Assembly (NCBI GenBank): GCA_018398995.1
Contig: CP073759.1
Coordinates: 1,504,311 to 1,568,310 of the forward strand
Length of the DNA: 64,000 bases
Direction of reading: 5' to 3'
Source: Methylophilaceae bacterium
GTDB lineage: Bacteria; Pseudomonadota; Gammaproteobacteria; Burkholderiales; Methylophilaceae
Below, piece by piece: positions 9,128 to 18,388 of this stretch. The notes beneath the pieces are model-generated. The model saw only the letters and a list, made by a program, of their open reading frames with translations, was not told where the DNA came from and did no database searches. A program made the position numbers and the translations under genes. Within the stretch, counting starts at the first letter, position 1; each line of letters starts with the position of its first letter.

Positions 9128-10424
9128 GCAGTGATAGGCGGGCTTCTAAGCCCACATCTTCGCGATTAATTAATTGTAGTTTACCTTGATGCAACTTGGC
9201 AATCCGATTGCAGATTGCCAAGCCTAGGCCGCTACCCCCCTCATTTTTTGTGCGCGCACTATCTAAACGCTCAAATGGTCGAAGTAAGCGTTCGGCTTGC
9301 TCGGCAGGAATGCCCGGGCCACGATCTAATACGCTAATGATGATTTCTTGTGCGGTAATGCGACTTTCTACAATAACCTCACCTTTTGAATAGGCGTAGG
9401 CATTGCCAACTAAATTGTCTAGTAGTCGTTGCATTGCCAGCGGACGTAATGGAATAAAGTAAGTCGGACTTAACCTTACTTCTAATTTTCGCCCGGCGCG
9501 CGCTTGACGATCAGCTAATGATCTTAATAATACGTTGATATCCATCATTTTGGTTGACTCGCCTTCAACGCCGCGCACAAAATCTAAAAATTGATGAATG
9601 ATATTATCCATGTCTGCAATATCTTCAATCATGCCTTCTTTCATTTGTGACGACTCACTATCAGGTAACAGCTCTACAGCAAGCCGTAAACGTGCTAATG
9701 GTGTGCGGATATCGTGAGATACACCAGCCAGCAGTAGTGTCCGCTCACTATCAAGTCTGACCAAAGCATCTGCCATTTCGTTGAAGGTTTGATTAACTTC
9801 GCGCAACTCATCCAAGCTATCTTCAGGTAGTTTGGGAGCGGGTTCTCCATTACGTAATTTATCGGCAGCGTAGGCTAATAAATTAAGTGGGCGGTTAATG
9901 CGGGCAGCAGTAATGTAAGCACCCGCAAGTGATAAAAGACCAATTAATGCAGCCCAGCCAAGCCAATGCAAAGGGAAGGGCCTATCAACTTGAATCTTAG
10001 GAATAACAACCCAAAAATCATCTAATTCAACATTGAAGCTAATCCATAAACCTGGAATGCCATAATGATTGATGGTGATGATGGTTTCTTCGCCTAAGCG
10101 CTCACGAATTTTTCTTGCAATTAGCGCTACAAATGGGTCTTCTGGCAAGGGCTCAATTTGCTCCATGAAATCGGCCGCATAAACGCGTACACCTTCACGA
10201 CCGGATAATTCAGAAAGCAAAGCACCTCTTCTGTTTTCATGAGATGCAATTAATGAAGCGCGGGTGTAATTAACAATAGTAACTGCTTGTAATGCCGCCA
10301 TTTCAGCGCGTGGTTCGCGATCAAAATAATCAAATATTTTTAGCGAGCCATAAATACTAATAGCCAATAAAATAGCAATAAGCAACATGAGCCTTGCTAA
10401 AATTGTACGCGGGAGTAGTCTCAA
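9111..10424 (-). CDS. envZ: EnvZ-type osmosensor histidine kinase
   Basis: An inner-membrane kinase of 437 aa. TM1 is about 10-28 and TM2 about 153-172, enclosing a periplasmic sensor of about 125 residues. A HAMP region follows (INRPLNLLAYAADKLRNGE), then the dimerisation box GVSHDIRTPLARLRLAVELL with the phosphoacceptor His, and a HATPase domain with the N box LLDNLVGNAYAYS, G1 DRGPGIP and G2 GGSGLGLAI. It sits 45 nt downstream of the response regulator at 10470-11192, its evident partner. Porin targets are not in the window. Confidence 0.92.
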   Translation of the reverse strand: MRLLPRTILARLMLLIAILLAISIYGSLKIFDYFDREPRAEMAALQAVTIVNYTRASLIASHENRRGALLSELSGREGVRVYAADFMEQIEPLPEDPFVALIARKIRERLGEETIITINHYGIPGLWISFNVELDDFWVVIPKIQVDRPFPLHWLGWAALIGLLSLAGAYITAARINRPLNLLAYAADKLRNGEPAPKLPEDSLDELREVNQTFNEMADALVRLDSERTLLLAGVSHDIRTPLARLRLAVELLPDSESSQMKEGMIEDIADMDNIIHQFLDFVRGVEGESTKMMDINVLLRSLADRQARAGRKLEVRLSPTYFIPLRPLAMQRLLDNLVGNAYAYSKGEVIVESRITAQEIIISVLDRGPGIPAEQAERLLRPFERLDSARTKNEGGSGLGLAICNRIAKLHQGKLQLINREDVGLEARLSLPIQHR

Positions 10425-10469
10425 TTTGCTGGATTGTTTTTAGCGCATTTAGCAATGCGCATTAAACAA

Positions 10470-11192
10470 TTAGTGATTAGATTCGCCATCAGGAATAAAT
10501 ACATAGCCGAAACCCCACATGGTTTTTAAGAAGCGAGGTTGCGCTGGATTGGGTTCTATTAAACGGCGTAACCGAGAGACCTGCACATCGATACTACGAT
10601 CAAAAACATCTAACTCTCTGCCGCGCGCCAGTTGCATAAGGCGATCACGCGATAATGGCTGTCTTGGATGCTCTGTAAATACTTTTAGTAGTGCAAACTC
10701 GCCACTAGTAATCGTAATATTCTCACCACTTTTTGTTAAGCTGCGATTTGCAGCATCAAAAATAAATTCACCAAAGTTAAACGTATCTTGATTCGCTACT
10801 TGCTTAGCATTTGGGCTGAGCTCATGACGACGCATGACCGCATTGATACGTGCTAATAGTTCTCGCGGATTGAACGGTTTTGGTAAATAATCATCCGCAC
10901 CCATTTCTAACCCAATAATGCGATCTACTTCATCACCACGTGCCGTTAGCATAATAATGGGCGTAATAATGTTGTTGCCGCGCAAGCGACGGCAGATGGC
11001 TAAACCATCCTCGCCAGGCAACATTAAATCCAATACAAAGAGGTCAAACTGTTCTGTTTCTAAAACAGTATCCATTTCTTTAGAGTCAGAGACTGCTTTA
11101 ATATCAAAACCTTGCTCAGTTAAGTAGCGTTGTAATAATTCACGCATACGCAAATCATCATCTACCATTAATATTCTTTTGTTATCAGCCAT
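10470..11192 (-). CDS. ompR: OmpR-type response regulator
   Basis: A 240-aa two-domain regulator. The receiver has the acidic pair in RILMVDDDLRMRELL, phosphoacceptor Asp in LFVLDLMLPGEDGL, Thr in PIIMLTARGDEVDR and Lys in YLPKPFNPRELLARI. A winged-helix DNA-binding domain occupies about 135-235, with SRDRLMQLARGRELDVFDRS and VSRLRRLIEPNP close to E. coli OmpR. Promoter-proximal gene of the ompR-envZ pair. The gap up to 11391 must contain its promoter, but no clear operator is visible by eye. Confidence 0.93.
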   Translation of the reverse strand: MADNKRILMVDDDLRMRELLQRYLTEQGFDIKAVSDSKEMDTVLETEQFDLFVLDLMLPGEDGLAICRRLRGNNIITPIIMLTARGDEVDRIIGLEMGADDYLPKPFNPRELLARINAVMRRHELSPNAKQVANQDTFNFGEFIFDAANRSLTKSGENITITSGEFALLKVFTEHPRQPLSRDRLMQLARGRELDVFDRSIDVQVSRLRRLIEPNPAQPRFLKTMWGFGYVFIPDGESNH

Positions 11193-11457
11193 GTTAATTG
11201 CTCTTTATAAATTAGGTTACTTTCGTATCGTCGTATGACAATGAATTAGTATAGGTCTTCGTGATACATAAATCTAGAATTAGGCGAACTTTTATTCAAA
11301 AAGTTAGCTCTAAGTCAGAAGTGAAAATACTGCATAATTGGTTACAATTTTTTACAATTCCATGTGTAGATGAAACATTCCACTTACAAAGTTGATTCAT
11401 TATACTCCTCCGCTCTTGCTGAGAGAGTTGATTTGTTTTGGAGTTAAAACAATTAAT

Positions 11458-12054
11458 ATGCTGACAAATAAAGTATTTTTATGGTCACAAACTCTAGTGC
11501 TACTCATGTCTAGCGCTGCTTTTGTTTTTCCTTCAATTGCCGGAACAATTGCCTCTCTAGAGTCAGGTAACTCAAGTGAACCATCAACAGCAGATGAGCT
11601 CGATGAAGTGAATGATGGATTGCAAAAAACACTTGAGTATAATTTTAGCCCTGTTGATCGTGCGCTTCTGCGCAAAGCACTCACAGATTATGCTAGAAAT
11701 AATGATCCTGAGCATATTAAAATCAAACGCCAACGCCAATTAATGCGAGACAGTCTTAGAGAGCGATTTGCCCAGTGTAATAAAGATTTAGATGATTCAT
11801 TAGATCGACAAGAAGTCACCGAATGTTTACCACAAATTGCACGCCACTTTAATGCTGTCGATATTGATGAAAATAATGTTATTACTTTTGATGAGCTAGA
11901 ATTAGCACAAGCAAAATGGAGAGAGCGCCACAAAGCGGCTGAAGCAAAATTAGAGTTGCAACGTATTAAAGAAGCAGAAGCCGAAATTAAAAGCAAGGCA
12001 GCACAGCCAAAAGAGAGCAAGCAAGCAGCCACAGCAGGGCAACACCCAAGTTAG
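11458..12054 (+). CDS. Secreted EF-hand domain protein
   Basis: From the ATG at 11458 the protein has a signal peptide (MLTNKVFLWSQTLVLLMSSA, probable cleavage after SIAG or IAS) and 198 residues. Two EF-hand-like loops lie at about 120-165: a weak one (NKDLDDSLDRQEV) and a canonical one, DIDENNVITFDE, with acidic ligands at positions 1, 3 and 12. The C-terminal 50 residues form a charged Ala/Lys/Glu-rich helix. A periplasmic calcium-binding role is likely; the specific function is unknown. A longer frame to 11392 exists but would bury the signal peptide. Confidence 0.75.
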   Translation: MLTNKVFLWSQTLVLLMSSAAFVFPSIAGTIASLESGNSSEPSTADELDEVNDGLQKTLEYNFSPVDRALLRKALTDYARNNDPEHIKIKRQRQLMRDSLRERFAQCNKDLDDSLDRQEVTECLPQIARHFNAVDIDENNVITFDELELAQAKWRERHKAAEAKLELQRIKEAEAEIKSKAAQPKESKQAATAGQHPS

Positions 12055-12144
12055 TCATCAACCATCATTTCTTTGCTCATTCACACTTTATTTTTCTCAA
12101 ACAAACTACCTTGATTTTTGACTCATATGCGCTAAAGTTGTCGC

Positions 12145-13281
12145 ATGGATGATGTTTCGCAAGTTGTGATTCAAATAATAGGTTCTATTCAAGAAGTAGA
12201 TGCCCAGCAATGGGATGCGCTGGCGACCGATATGCCGTTGCTGAAGCATGCATTTTTAGCTGCATTAGAGGCATCAGGTTCTGTCGGTGAGGGTACCGGA
12301 TGGACCCCTAGCATCATCGTCATGCAAGAGCGCAATGTGTTAATCGGCGCCATACCACTTTATATCAAAAGTCACTCTTATGGTGAGTATGTATTTGATT
12401 GGGCTTGGGCCGACGCGTATGCACAAAATGGCTTGCGCTACTATCCAAAGTTACTTGCAGCCATTCCATTTTCGCCCATTACCAGCTCGCGCTTACTGGC
12501 AAATAACCCTCAAGCAAAACAATTGTTGATTGAAGCGCTAGAAACAGTGATGCAACAGCATCAGCTCTCAAGTGCACATGTGTTATTCCCAGATGAGGTG
12601 GATGCGAGTTTGCTGGAGAATGCTGGCTGGATGAAGCGCATGGGTGTGCAATTTAGATGGCAAAACGAGGGCTATCAACACTTTGAAGATTTTTTGCAAA
12701 ACCTAAGCCATAACAAACGCAAAAGGATTCATCAAGAACGCAAAAAAGTGGCACAAGCCGGTGTTAGCTGTCAGTTGATTAAAGGTGCAGATACAACCGA
12801 AGCGGATTGGGATTTTTTTTATGAATGTTATTGCATCACCTATGAGCAGCATCGCTCTACACCCTATCTCACCCGCGCTTTTTTTGATGAAATTAGTCGC
12901 AACATGCCGCAATCTATTTTGTTGATGATAGCAACGGTGGCTGGCGAAAGAGTCGCTAGTACGCTCAATTTTTATAGCAATGATACGTTATATGGTCGTT
13001 ATTGGGGCGCTACGCAATTTATCTCGGGTTTACACTTTGAGCTTTGTTATTATCAAGCACAACAATTTTGTATTGCCGAGAATATTCAATATTTTGAAGG
13101 TGGGGCACAAGGAGAGCATAAGCTAGCACGTGGCTTTAAGCCGCGCCCCACTTGCTCTTTTCACAAAATTGCCCATCCTGATTTTGAGCATGCCATTAAA
13201 GATTTTTTAGATAGAGAGGCAAGTGGTGTCGCTGCCTATACGACAGAGCTTGAGGCGCGAGCGCCATTTAAATTAGATTGA
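12145..13281 (+). CDS. FemAB/GNAT-like acyltransferase family protein (DUF482 type)
   Basis: A 378-aa protein resembling the proteobacterial peptidogalycan/FemAB-like family (DUF482, PF04339): the early PLLKHAFLAALEASGSVGEGTGW segment, VFDWAWADAYAQNGLRYYPKLLAAIPFSP, the basic stretch LSHNKRKRIHQERKKV, and a GNAT-like C-terminal half with RYWGATQFISGLHFELCYYQ and ARGFKPRPTCSFH. The substrate is unknown; aminoacyl transfer to an envelope or lipid acceptor has been suggested for relatives. It stands alone in its direction, 254 nt before pqqA. Confidence 0.85.
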   Translation: MDDVSQVVIQIIGSIQEVDAQQWDALATDMPLLKHAFLAALEASGSVGEGTGWTPSIIVMQERNVLIGAIPLYIKSHSYGEYVFDWAWADAYAQNGLRYYPKLLAAIPFSPITSSRLLANNPQAKQLLIEALETVMQQHQLSSAHVLFPDEVDASLLENAGWMKRMGVQFRWQNEGYQHFEDFLQNLSHNKRKRIHQERKKVAQAGVSCQLIKGADTTEADWDFFYECYCITYEQHRSTPYLTRAFFDEISRNMPQSILLMIATVAGERVASTLNFYSNDTLYGRYWGATQFISGLHFELCYYQAQQFCIAENIQYFEGGAQGEHKLARGFKPRPTCSFHKIAHPDFEHAIKDFLDREASGVAAYTTELEARAPFKLD

Positions 13282-13394
13282 TGCTCTGGATGATGAAGAT
13301 GATTAAAAAAGCCATTATGAAGAAACCTATATCATGCCTATCGATGTTTAAAGCGCTGACATACATCAATAAAATAAATAGGCAAAACGGCATT

Positions 13395-13421
13395 ACGTAA
13401 AATCATTAGTGATTTTTACGT
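13395..13421. other. Inverted repeat upstream of pqqA
   Basis: ACGTAAAATCA and TGATTTTTACGT form an 11-bp stem with one bulge around a TTAG loop. There is no following T tract, so it could be a weak terminator for the gene ending at 13281 or a protein-binding palindrome upstream of pqqA. Confidence 0.35.
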
Positions 13422-13536
13422 GACACACGCAGGCGATTAATGAAACATGTCGATATGATTGTAGTCATAGAAACACATCAGCAATGATGTAGGTTTGAAT
13501 TAAAAAACTTAACGATTTAATACATGGAGAAATATT

Positions 13537-13608
13537 ATGTGGACAACACCAGCAGCTACTGAAATGCGTTTTGGCTTTGAAGTAACAATGTACGTAATGA
13601 ACAAATAA
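13537..13608 (+). CDS. pqqA: PQQ precursor peptide PqqA
   Basis: A 23-aa frame reads MWTTPAATEMRFGFEVTMYV plus MNK. It matches the PqqA pattern MWxxPxxTxxRxGFEVTMYxxN, including the Glu and Tyr (E-x3-Y) that PqqE joins to build pyrroloquinoline quinone, cofactor of methanol dehydrogenases. A GGAGA ribosome site sits 6 nt before the ATG and a strong terminator follows 16 nt after the stop, so it is a complete monocistronic unit. No pqqB, C, D or E gene is in the window; methylotrophs often carry extra unlinked pqqA copies. Confidence 0.93.
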   Translation: MWTTPAATEMRFGFEVTMYVMNK

Positions 13609-13624
13609 GCTTTCATGCTTATAC

Positions 13625-13652
13625 AAACCCCAGCTAAATGCTGGGGTTTTTT
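13625..13652 (+). terminator. Rho-independent terminator of pqqA
   Basis: AAACCCCAGC, loop TAAAT, GCTGGGGTTT followed by further T residues: a 10-bp stem and T6 tail directly behind pqqA. Confidence 0.92.
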
Positions 13653-13711
13653 GTGCGCGCTAATAATGATATGTCTGTGTTAAAGTCACATTTTTTGCAT
13701 GAAAGTATCTT

Positions 13712-14374
13712 GTGACAAAACTGGCAGTAAAAGCAGCAATATTTGATATGGATGGCCTATTAATCGATTCAGAGCGCATCATTATGCAAGCCTGTATTCA
13801 AGCTGCCAAAGACATTGGCATCACCTATAGTCAAGCTGAGTTTGTCGAACTGATTGGCCGGTCATCAAAAGACGCCAGTCGCATCATGGCAGAACAGTTA
13901 AACGGTACGGAAAACGTAGCTAAAATGGGGCAGGGAGTAGAAGCAATATTAAAAGCCCGCAATCATGTGTTTCCGCTCAAGTCTGGCGTTGTGGAGTTAT
14001 TGCAATATTATCAAGCAAACAAGGTCGTTTGTAGCGTCGCCTCATCTTCTCCTATCGCACATATTGAGCATCGTTTAAGTTGTGTTGGTGTGCTTCAATA
14101 TTTTAGTAGCATTACTAGCGGTCAAGAAGTTACTAATGGTAAGCCTAGCCCTGATATTTATTTGCTCGCCATTGAAAGATTGGGCGTGGCAATAGATGAG
14201 TGTGTTGCGTTTGAAGACAGCGAGCCTGGTGCCAGAGCTGCGATTGCAGCAGGTCTAAAAGTGGTTGTTGTGCCAGATTTAAAAGACCCAAGTGAATTTG
14301 TGCTAGAAAATAGTCATCAAGTAATGGGGAGTTTAGACGCGTATTTGGCACAATTCGCTGAGTGTACGCTTTGA
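13712..14374 (+). CDS. HAD-superfamily phosphatase (beta-phosphoglucomutase-like)
   Basis: A 220-aa HAD hydrolase with motif I FDMDGLLIDSE (nucleophile Asp), motif II Ser in CSVASSSP, the GKPSPDIYLLA lysine motif and motif IV FEDSEPGARAAIAAG. An alpha-helical cap lies between about 18 and 85, as in the beta-phosphoglucomutase/HxpB group, so a small sugar phosphate is a probable substrate. The start is a GTG at 13712. The next gene begins 6 nt after its stop, so the two are likely co-transcribed. Confidence 0.85.
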   Translation: MTKLAVKAAIFDMDGLLIDSERIIMQACIQAAKDIGITYSQAEFVELIGRSSKDASRIMAEQLNGTENVAKMGQGVEAILKARNHVFPLKSGVVELLQYYQANKVVCSVASSSPIAHIEHRLSCVGVLQYFSSITSGQEVTNGKPSPDIYLLAIERLGVAIDECVAFEDSEPGARAAIAAGLKVVVVPDLKDPSEFVLENSHQVMGSLDAYLAQFAECTL

Positions 14375-14380
14375 TTATTC

Positions 14381-15295
14381 ATGGCAATGAATCCTATTGA
14401 TGACCTACTTTATATGCTGACCTATCCCTCTCTAACCGCCAATGAACAGCTGGCGCTGCCGGCATTAGTAGCTGAACCAAAAGTAATGCAGCGCAAGTTT
14501 CATGATAGTACGCATCAGCTTTGGCATTGTGAAACGAAGGATGGTGCGATGGTGTTAAAGGTATGTGATCATCACGCAATTGCACAATCAGGTTTTTGGC
14601 AAATACTGAATTTATTATTCGAGGCAGATTTCCCGAATAATTTACAGCAGGCGGATAAAACGTATTCATATTTAGCAAAAAAGGGCACGTTACGCGTTCC
14701 AGAATTGATTGCATCCCAAGCAAACACATTTGTAATGACACGATTTTTGGCTGGCTTTGATGTCAATAAAAGCCAAGCTAGCAATCAAATGGTGATACAG
14801 CTTGCTAATCATGTGAGCCAATTGCATGGGTGCCAATATACAACCTGGGGCCATGTTCAAAAACCAGCACTTAGCGCGCTAGATTGGTCTTCACGCTTGC
14901 AGCAAGTATTGTTAACGCACCAACAAAAAAATGCATTTGCAATATCAGCCAAGCATCTTAACGACATCATTGATCAAGCTAGCATGATAAAAGAAACCAC
15001 TTTTGTGCCGATTATGCTTGATTTGCGGTGGGATCAGTTGAGAAGTTTAGACCAGGACCATACATTGGCTTTAATTGATTTGGATGCCTTTGTGATTGGG
15101 CCGCCTAGTTTAGAGCTGGTATTGCTTGAATATGTATTAACAGCGCAACAGTTCGCTTTGTTTAAAGCGACCTATACAGAAAAAAATGATTGGCCAGAAT
15201 ATACCCAACAAAAAGCTTGTTATCAATTGCTACTGTTTTTGATGCAAGTATTGGGTGAAACCAAATTATCAAGCTGGATGAATCAACTAGCGTAG
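14381..15295 (+). CDS. APH-fold kinase-like protein, non-canonical catalytic loop
   Basis: A 304-aa protein with the outline of an aminoglycoside/choline-phosphotransferase fold: an N-lobe with a probable ATP lysine in AMVLKVCDHH, a helical insert, and the C-lobe motifs LDLRWDQLRSLD and LALIDLDAFVIGPPSLEL. The usual HxDxxxxN Brenner motif is changed to LDLRWDQ, while the metal-binding Asp in IDLDAF is kept. ThiK-type thiamine kinases belong to this fold, and its 3' end meets the thiamine uptake operon with 3 nt between, but it is on the other strand. Substrate unknown. Confidence 0.65.
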   Translation: MAMNPIDDLLYMLTYPSLTANEQLALPALVAEPKVMQRKFHDSTHQLWHCETKDGAMVLKVCDHHAIAQSGFWQILNLLFEADFPNNLQQADKTYSYLAKKGTLRVPELIASQANTFVMTRFLAGFDVNKSQASNQMVIQLANHVSQLHGCQYTTWGHVQKPALSALDWSSRLQQVLLTHQQKNAFAISAKHLNDIIDQASMIKETTFVPIMLDLRWDQLRSLDQDHTLALIDLDAFVIGPPSLELVLLEYVLTAQQFALFKATYTEKNDWPEYTQQKACYQLLLFLMQVLGETKLSSWMNQLA

Positions 15296-15298
15296 CAG

Positions 15299-15916
15299 TT
15301 AAAAAGTGGCGGACTGTTTTTGATGTAACTTTAGCCAGTTGAGATAGCCGGCAATAGCAAGTATCGTGTTAATTACAAATAAAACGGCAGTAGCGTAATA
15401 GTTTGTTTGAATATAAAGCACCACTGCCGCAGCATCAATTACTACCCAATACAACCAATTTTGCAAAATCTTTCTCGCCATGAGCCACGTATTCATCACC
15501 GCAAATACTGTGGTATAGGCATCCAACATAGGGCTTTGCGATTGCTGCGTTAACGCAAGGTAATAAGTTGCTAAAGCGCTAATAGCCACACCAATCATCA
15601 CAAACAGCAGATGTTTAGAGTAGGGCCAACTGGTAATCATTAGATTCTCATCGGCTTTACCATGTTGTTGCCACAAACAAAAACCATATATGGCCATGCC
15701 AATATAATAAAAATTAAGCAACGCCTGCATAGGAAGCTGCCCCTCCCAAAATAGTACGGTATAAATTACCGTGCTAATAAAGGCAAACAACCAACACCAT
15801 TGAGACTCTTTTGCCGCCAATAAAATATAAGCCACACCCATTAAAGCGGCGGTCACTTCCCAGCCAGATAATTGGCTAAAAGCAGTCATGAAACTACTGA
15901 GCGTTATATTTTCCAT
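15299..15916 (-). CDS. pnuT: PnuC-family transporter, probable thiamine transporter PnuT
   Basis: A 205-aa inner-membrane protein with about seven hydrophobic segments and PnuC-family features (SQWCWLFAFISTVIYTVLFW, NFYYIGMAIYGFCLWQQHG, NTWLMARKILQNWLYWVVID). PnuC carriers move vitamin precursors by facilitated diffusion. It is last in a three-gene unit behind a TPP riboswitch, which makes thiamine, rather than nicotinamide riboside, the likely substrate. Its start lies 22 nt after the preceding stop. Confidence 0.88.
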   Translation of the reverse strand: MENITLSSFMTAFSQLSGWEVTAALMGVAYILLAAKESQWCWLFAFISTVIYTVLFWEGQLPMQALLNFYYIGMAIYGFCLWQQHGKADENLMITSWPYSKHLLFVMIGVAISALATYYLALTQQSQSPMLDAYTTVFAVMNTWLMARKILQNWLYWVVIDAAAVVLYIQTNYYATAVLFVINTILAIAGYLNWLKLHQKQSATF

Positions 15917-15938
15917 TGTCGGTAGTTTGGCTTAATGG

Positions 15939-16199
15939 TCAAACATCCACAACATCTGCACGATCAGTACCAATAAACTTGATGGCAAACACACTATGTG
16001 GCAACACGGCAAAAACAGCTTCCATTTCCGCATCAAGACAATCCATCACCTCACGATACTCACCAAACACTTGCGTGCTAAGACTATTGCGCTTAACCAC
16101 CAATTTGGCATTGGTTTCTAATTTAGCGATAAACGCCAAGATAGGTTTTTCATAACCTTCGGTTAATGGGTAAAGACTAATATCGACTGAAATACGCAT
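15939..16199 (-). CDS. YkoF/MTH1187-like thiamine-binding domain protein
   Basis: An 86-aa single-domain protein with the ferredoxin-like pattern of the YkoF/MTH1187 superfamily: strand RISVDISLYPL, helix YEKPILAFIAKLE, strands around LVVKRNSLSTQVFGEY, and helix MDCLDAEMEAVFAVL. No signal peptide, so it is cytosolic. It lies between the TonB receptor (15 nt upstream) and pnuT in the riboswitch-controlled unit, supporting binding of thiamine or its pyrimidine moiety. The assignment rests on fold pattern plus context. Confidence 0.78.
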   Translation of the reverse strand: MRISVDISLYPLTEGYEKPILAFIAKLETNAKLVVKRNSLSTQVFGEYREVMDCLDAEMEAVFAVLPHSVFAIKFIGTDRADVVDV

Positions 16200-16214
16200 A
16201 TTGTTTTCCTTTAT

Positions 16215-18287
16215 TTAATAATCATACGTCACTGTCATGCCAGCAACACGTGGCTCTGCGAGTTGTACATAGGTCTCATTGATATAGTCTTTTGCTGGAT
16301 TATTACCAAAGAAAAAACCACGAGTAGCATAGTCTTTATCAAATAAGTTCCGCGCCCAAACGCTCACTTTCCAATGTTTGCTATGACGATAATCTGCACT
16401 AGCATTCACAACAGCAAAAGCGTTAGACTCAGCATTATGGCTATCAGAGAAGTAAAAATCATCCTTACCTTCTACGTTAGCACGAATTGTCCATGCGCTA
16501 GTTGGATATAGCTCTGTACCTAAACTAAACGTATAGTTTGGTGCATGTGCAACTTGTCGACCATCAAAGTTAATGCCCTGTACCGCATGCTCATCAAATG
16601 TTGCATCCAGTAAACCCAACGCACCCAGTATGCGTACTTTATCAGTCACAAACCAATCAAGGCTGGCTTCAATGCCTTTATGTGTAGCGGTTGATGCATT
16701 ACCGATAAAATCAACAAAAGTACCTACCCCCACTGGAACAGAGTTTTTGACTTGCGCATTCCGTCTGTCAGTATAAAACAGAGCGAAGTTAGTAATTAGA
16801 CGACCATCTATCCAACTTGATTTGGCACCAGCTTCCAAGCTAATGTTATATTCAGTATCAAACACACGCTGACTGGCAGCCAATGCACGATCGTTATTGA
16901 CGCCACCAGACTTATAGCCACGAGATAAATTGGTATAAAACAAATGGTTTTTATTTGCCTGATAATTTAAACCAACTTTCCCACCAAAAAGTGTTTCATT
17001 GGTCTTAATCCCCAAGGCGGTTGAATCGTCGTAAATTGCCGAAAAATATTCAACTCTTGCGCCTGTAACGAGTGTGAGTTTGTCAGTCAAATGTGAATCG
17101 AGCTGGCCATAAATCGCCGTATTTTCAGTATCATAATCACCTTTTAATGGTGCTGGAATAAAATCAGAATTGACTAAAAAAGCTTCATCTTGGTTTAGGT
17201 GAAAAAAACCAACAGTCCAATCAGTCGAGTCATTGAAAATACGCCCTGCTTTATCAGATAATGCACGTAACTCAAAAGAATAGTTGTCTCTCTCACGGTC
17301 AAAACGCTCAGTGGCTGAATATGGAAACAGGCTCGGATCAAACTGGCCTGTAAACCCCCAGTCAGCATCATAAGCATAAACAATATCGGATTTTAGATAG
17401 GTGGCTTCAGATTGAATAATCACGGCATCAGAAGCTTGCCAATTAGCTGTCACACCAAATGCATTCGTTCTTTGTTTGTCTTGACCAGGCTGATCAGAGA
17501 GACTATTACGACTATTGTCTAAAGTAAATGCATCATAACCATTATCTATATCCAAGTGCATATAAGTAAAATCGAATGTTAAGTCTTCAGTAGCCAATAG
17601 CTTAAACTTGCTACGAAAGGTCAATTCATCTTGATTCTGCGTATTGTTACGGCCTAAAAAATCGTTATTCATATAGCCATCAGATTTGTGGCTATACAAT
17701 GAAGCGCGGCCTAGTAATTGATCTTCAACAATCGTACCGCCAGCGGCAATACCAAAGTTGCGCGTATTGTATTCGGCTAAGCCTGTTTCAACACGCATAT
17801 CAAATGCTTCAGTAGGCGCTTTACTGCGCATATTAATGGTACCAGCTAAAGCATTAGTACCAAATTTAGTACCTTGTGGACCTCGCAGAACTTCAATTGA
17901 ATCAATATCAAACAAAGTTGCAGCACCACCCGTTCTGCTAAAATCAATACCATCAATCACTAAACCAACCGATGGATTCAGTGGCGCGCTAAACTGGCTA
18001 CGCTCGCCAATACCGCGAATCTGAACAAACTGACCACGAGAAGCACCGCTAGAAATGTTCACATTTGGCGCAAGATTTAACACCTCTTCCAAGTGTTGCG
18101 CACCACGCGACTCTATCGATTCTGCATCAATTTCTGTCAAACTAACAGCCGTCTCTGCCGCCGTGCTAGGCCTAAAATCAGCACTCACAATCACATCAGC
18201 GATCTTAATGTCGATACCCTCTGCGGCAAGTGCAGGAGTTGCAAATAAAAGACCAATTAACGACAAACTTTTGGTAATCGGTTTCAA
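16215..18287 (-). CDS. TonB-dependent outer-membrane receptor, probable thiamine receptor
   Basis: About 690 residues with signal peptide KPITKSLSLIGLLFATPALA, a plug domain (about 35-155, with VQIRGIGERSQF and IEVLRGPQGTKFGTNALAG) and a 22-strand barrel ending in the aromatic MTVTYDY. The TTG at 18287 has AGAAAGGA 5 nt before it and starts the signal peptide directly; a longer frame to 18311 is less likely. A TPP riboswitch lies in the leader, so the cargo is probably thiamine or its phosphates. TonB-ExbBD are not in the window. Confidence 0.9.
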   Translation of the reverse strand: MKPITKSLSLIGLLFATPALAAEGIDIKIADVIVSADFRPSTAAETAVSLTEIDAESIESRGAQHLEEVLNLAPNVNISSGASRGQFVQIRGIGERSQFSAPLNPSVGLVIDGIDFSRTGGAATLFDIDSIEVLRGPQGTKFGTNALAGTINMRSKAPTEAFDMRVETGLAEYNTRNFGIAAGGTIVEDQLLGRASLYSHKSDGYMNNDFLGRNNTQNQDELTFRSKFKLLATEDLTFDFTYMHLDIDNGYDAFTLDNSRNSLSDQPGQDKQRTNAFGVTANWQASDAVIIQSEATYLKSDIVYAYDADWGFTGQFDPSLFPYSATERFDRERDNYSFELRALSDKAGRIFNDSTDWTVGFFHLNQDEAFLVNSDFIPAPLKGDYDTENTAIYGQLDSHLTDKLTLVTGARVEYFSAIYDDSTALGIKTNETLFGGKVGLNYQANKNHLFYTNLSRGYKSGGVNNDRALAASQRVFDTEYNISLEAGAKSSWIDGRLITNFALFYTDRRNAQVKNSVPVGVGTFVDFIGNASTATHKGIEASLDWFVTDKVRILGALGLLDATFDEHAVQGINFDGRQVAHAPNYTFSLGTELYPTSAWTIRANVEGKDDFYFSDSHNAESNAFAVVNASADYRHSKHWKVSVWARNLFDKDYATRGFFFGNNPAKDYINETYVQLAEPRVAGMTVTYDY

Positions 18288-18388
18288 GATTATCCTTTCT
18301 ATAACAATCATAAAAAGGACAGGAGAGATAAGTATTAATGAAGTTGCATCAAAATAACAACCAAAAAAATTTGCTTTTGAAATATGCT

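Noticed and set aside
13281-13400. 39-codon frame overlapping the stop of the FemAB-like gene
   Set aside because: No ribosome site, biased Met/Lys/Ile content and its end lies in the inverted repeat; no sign of coding.
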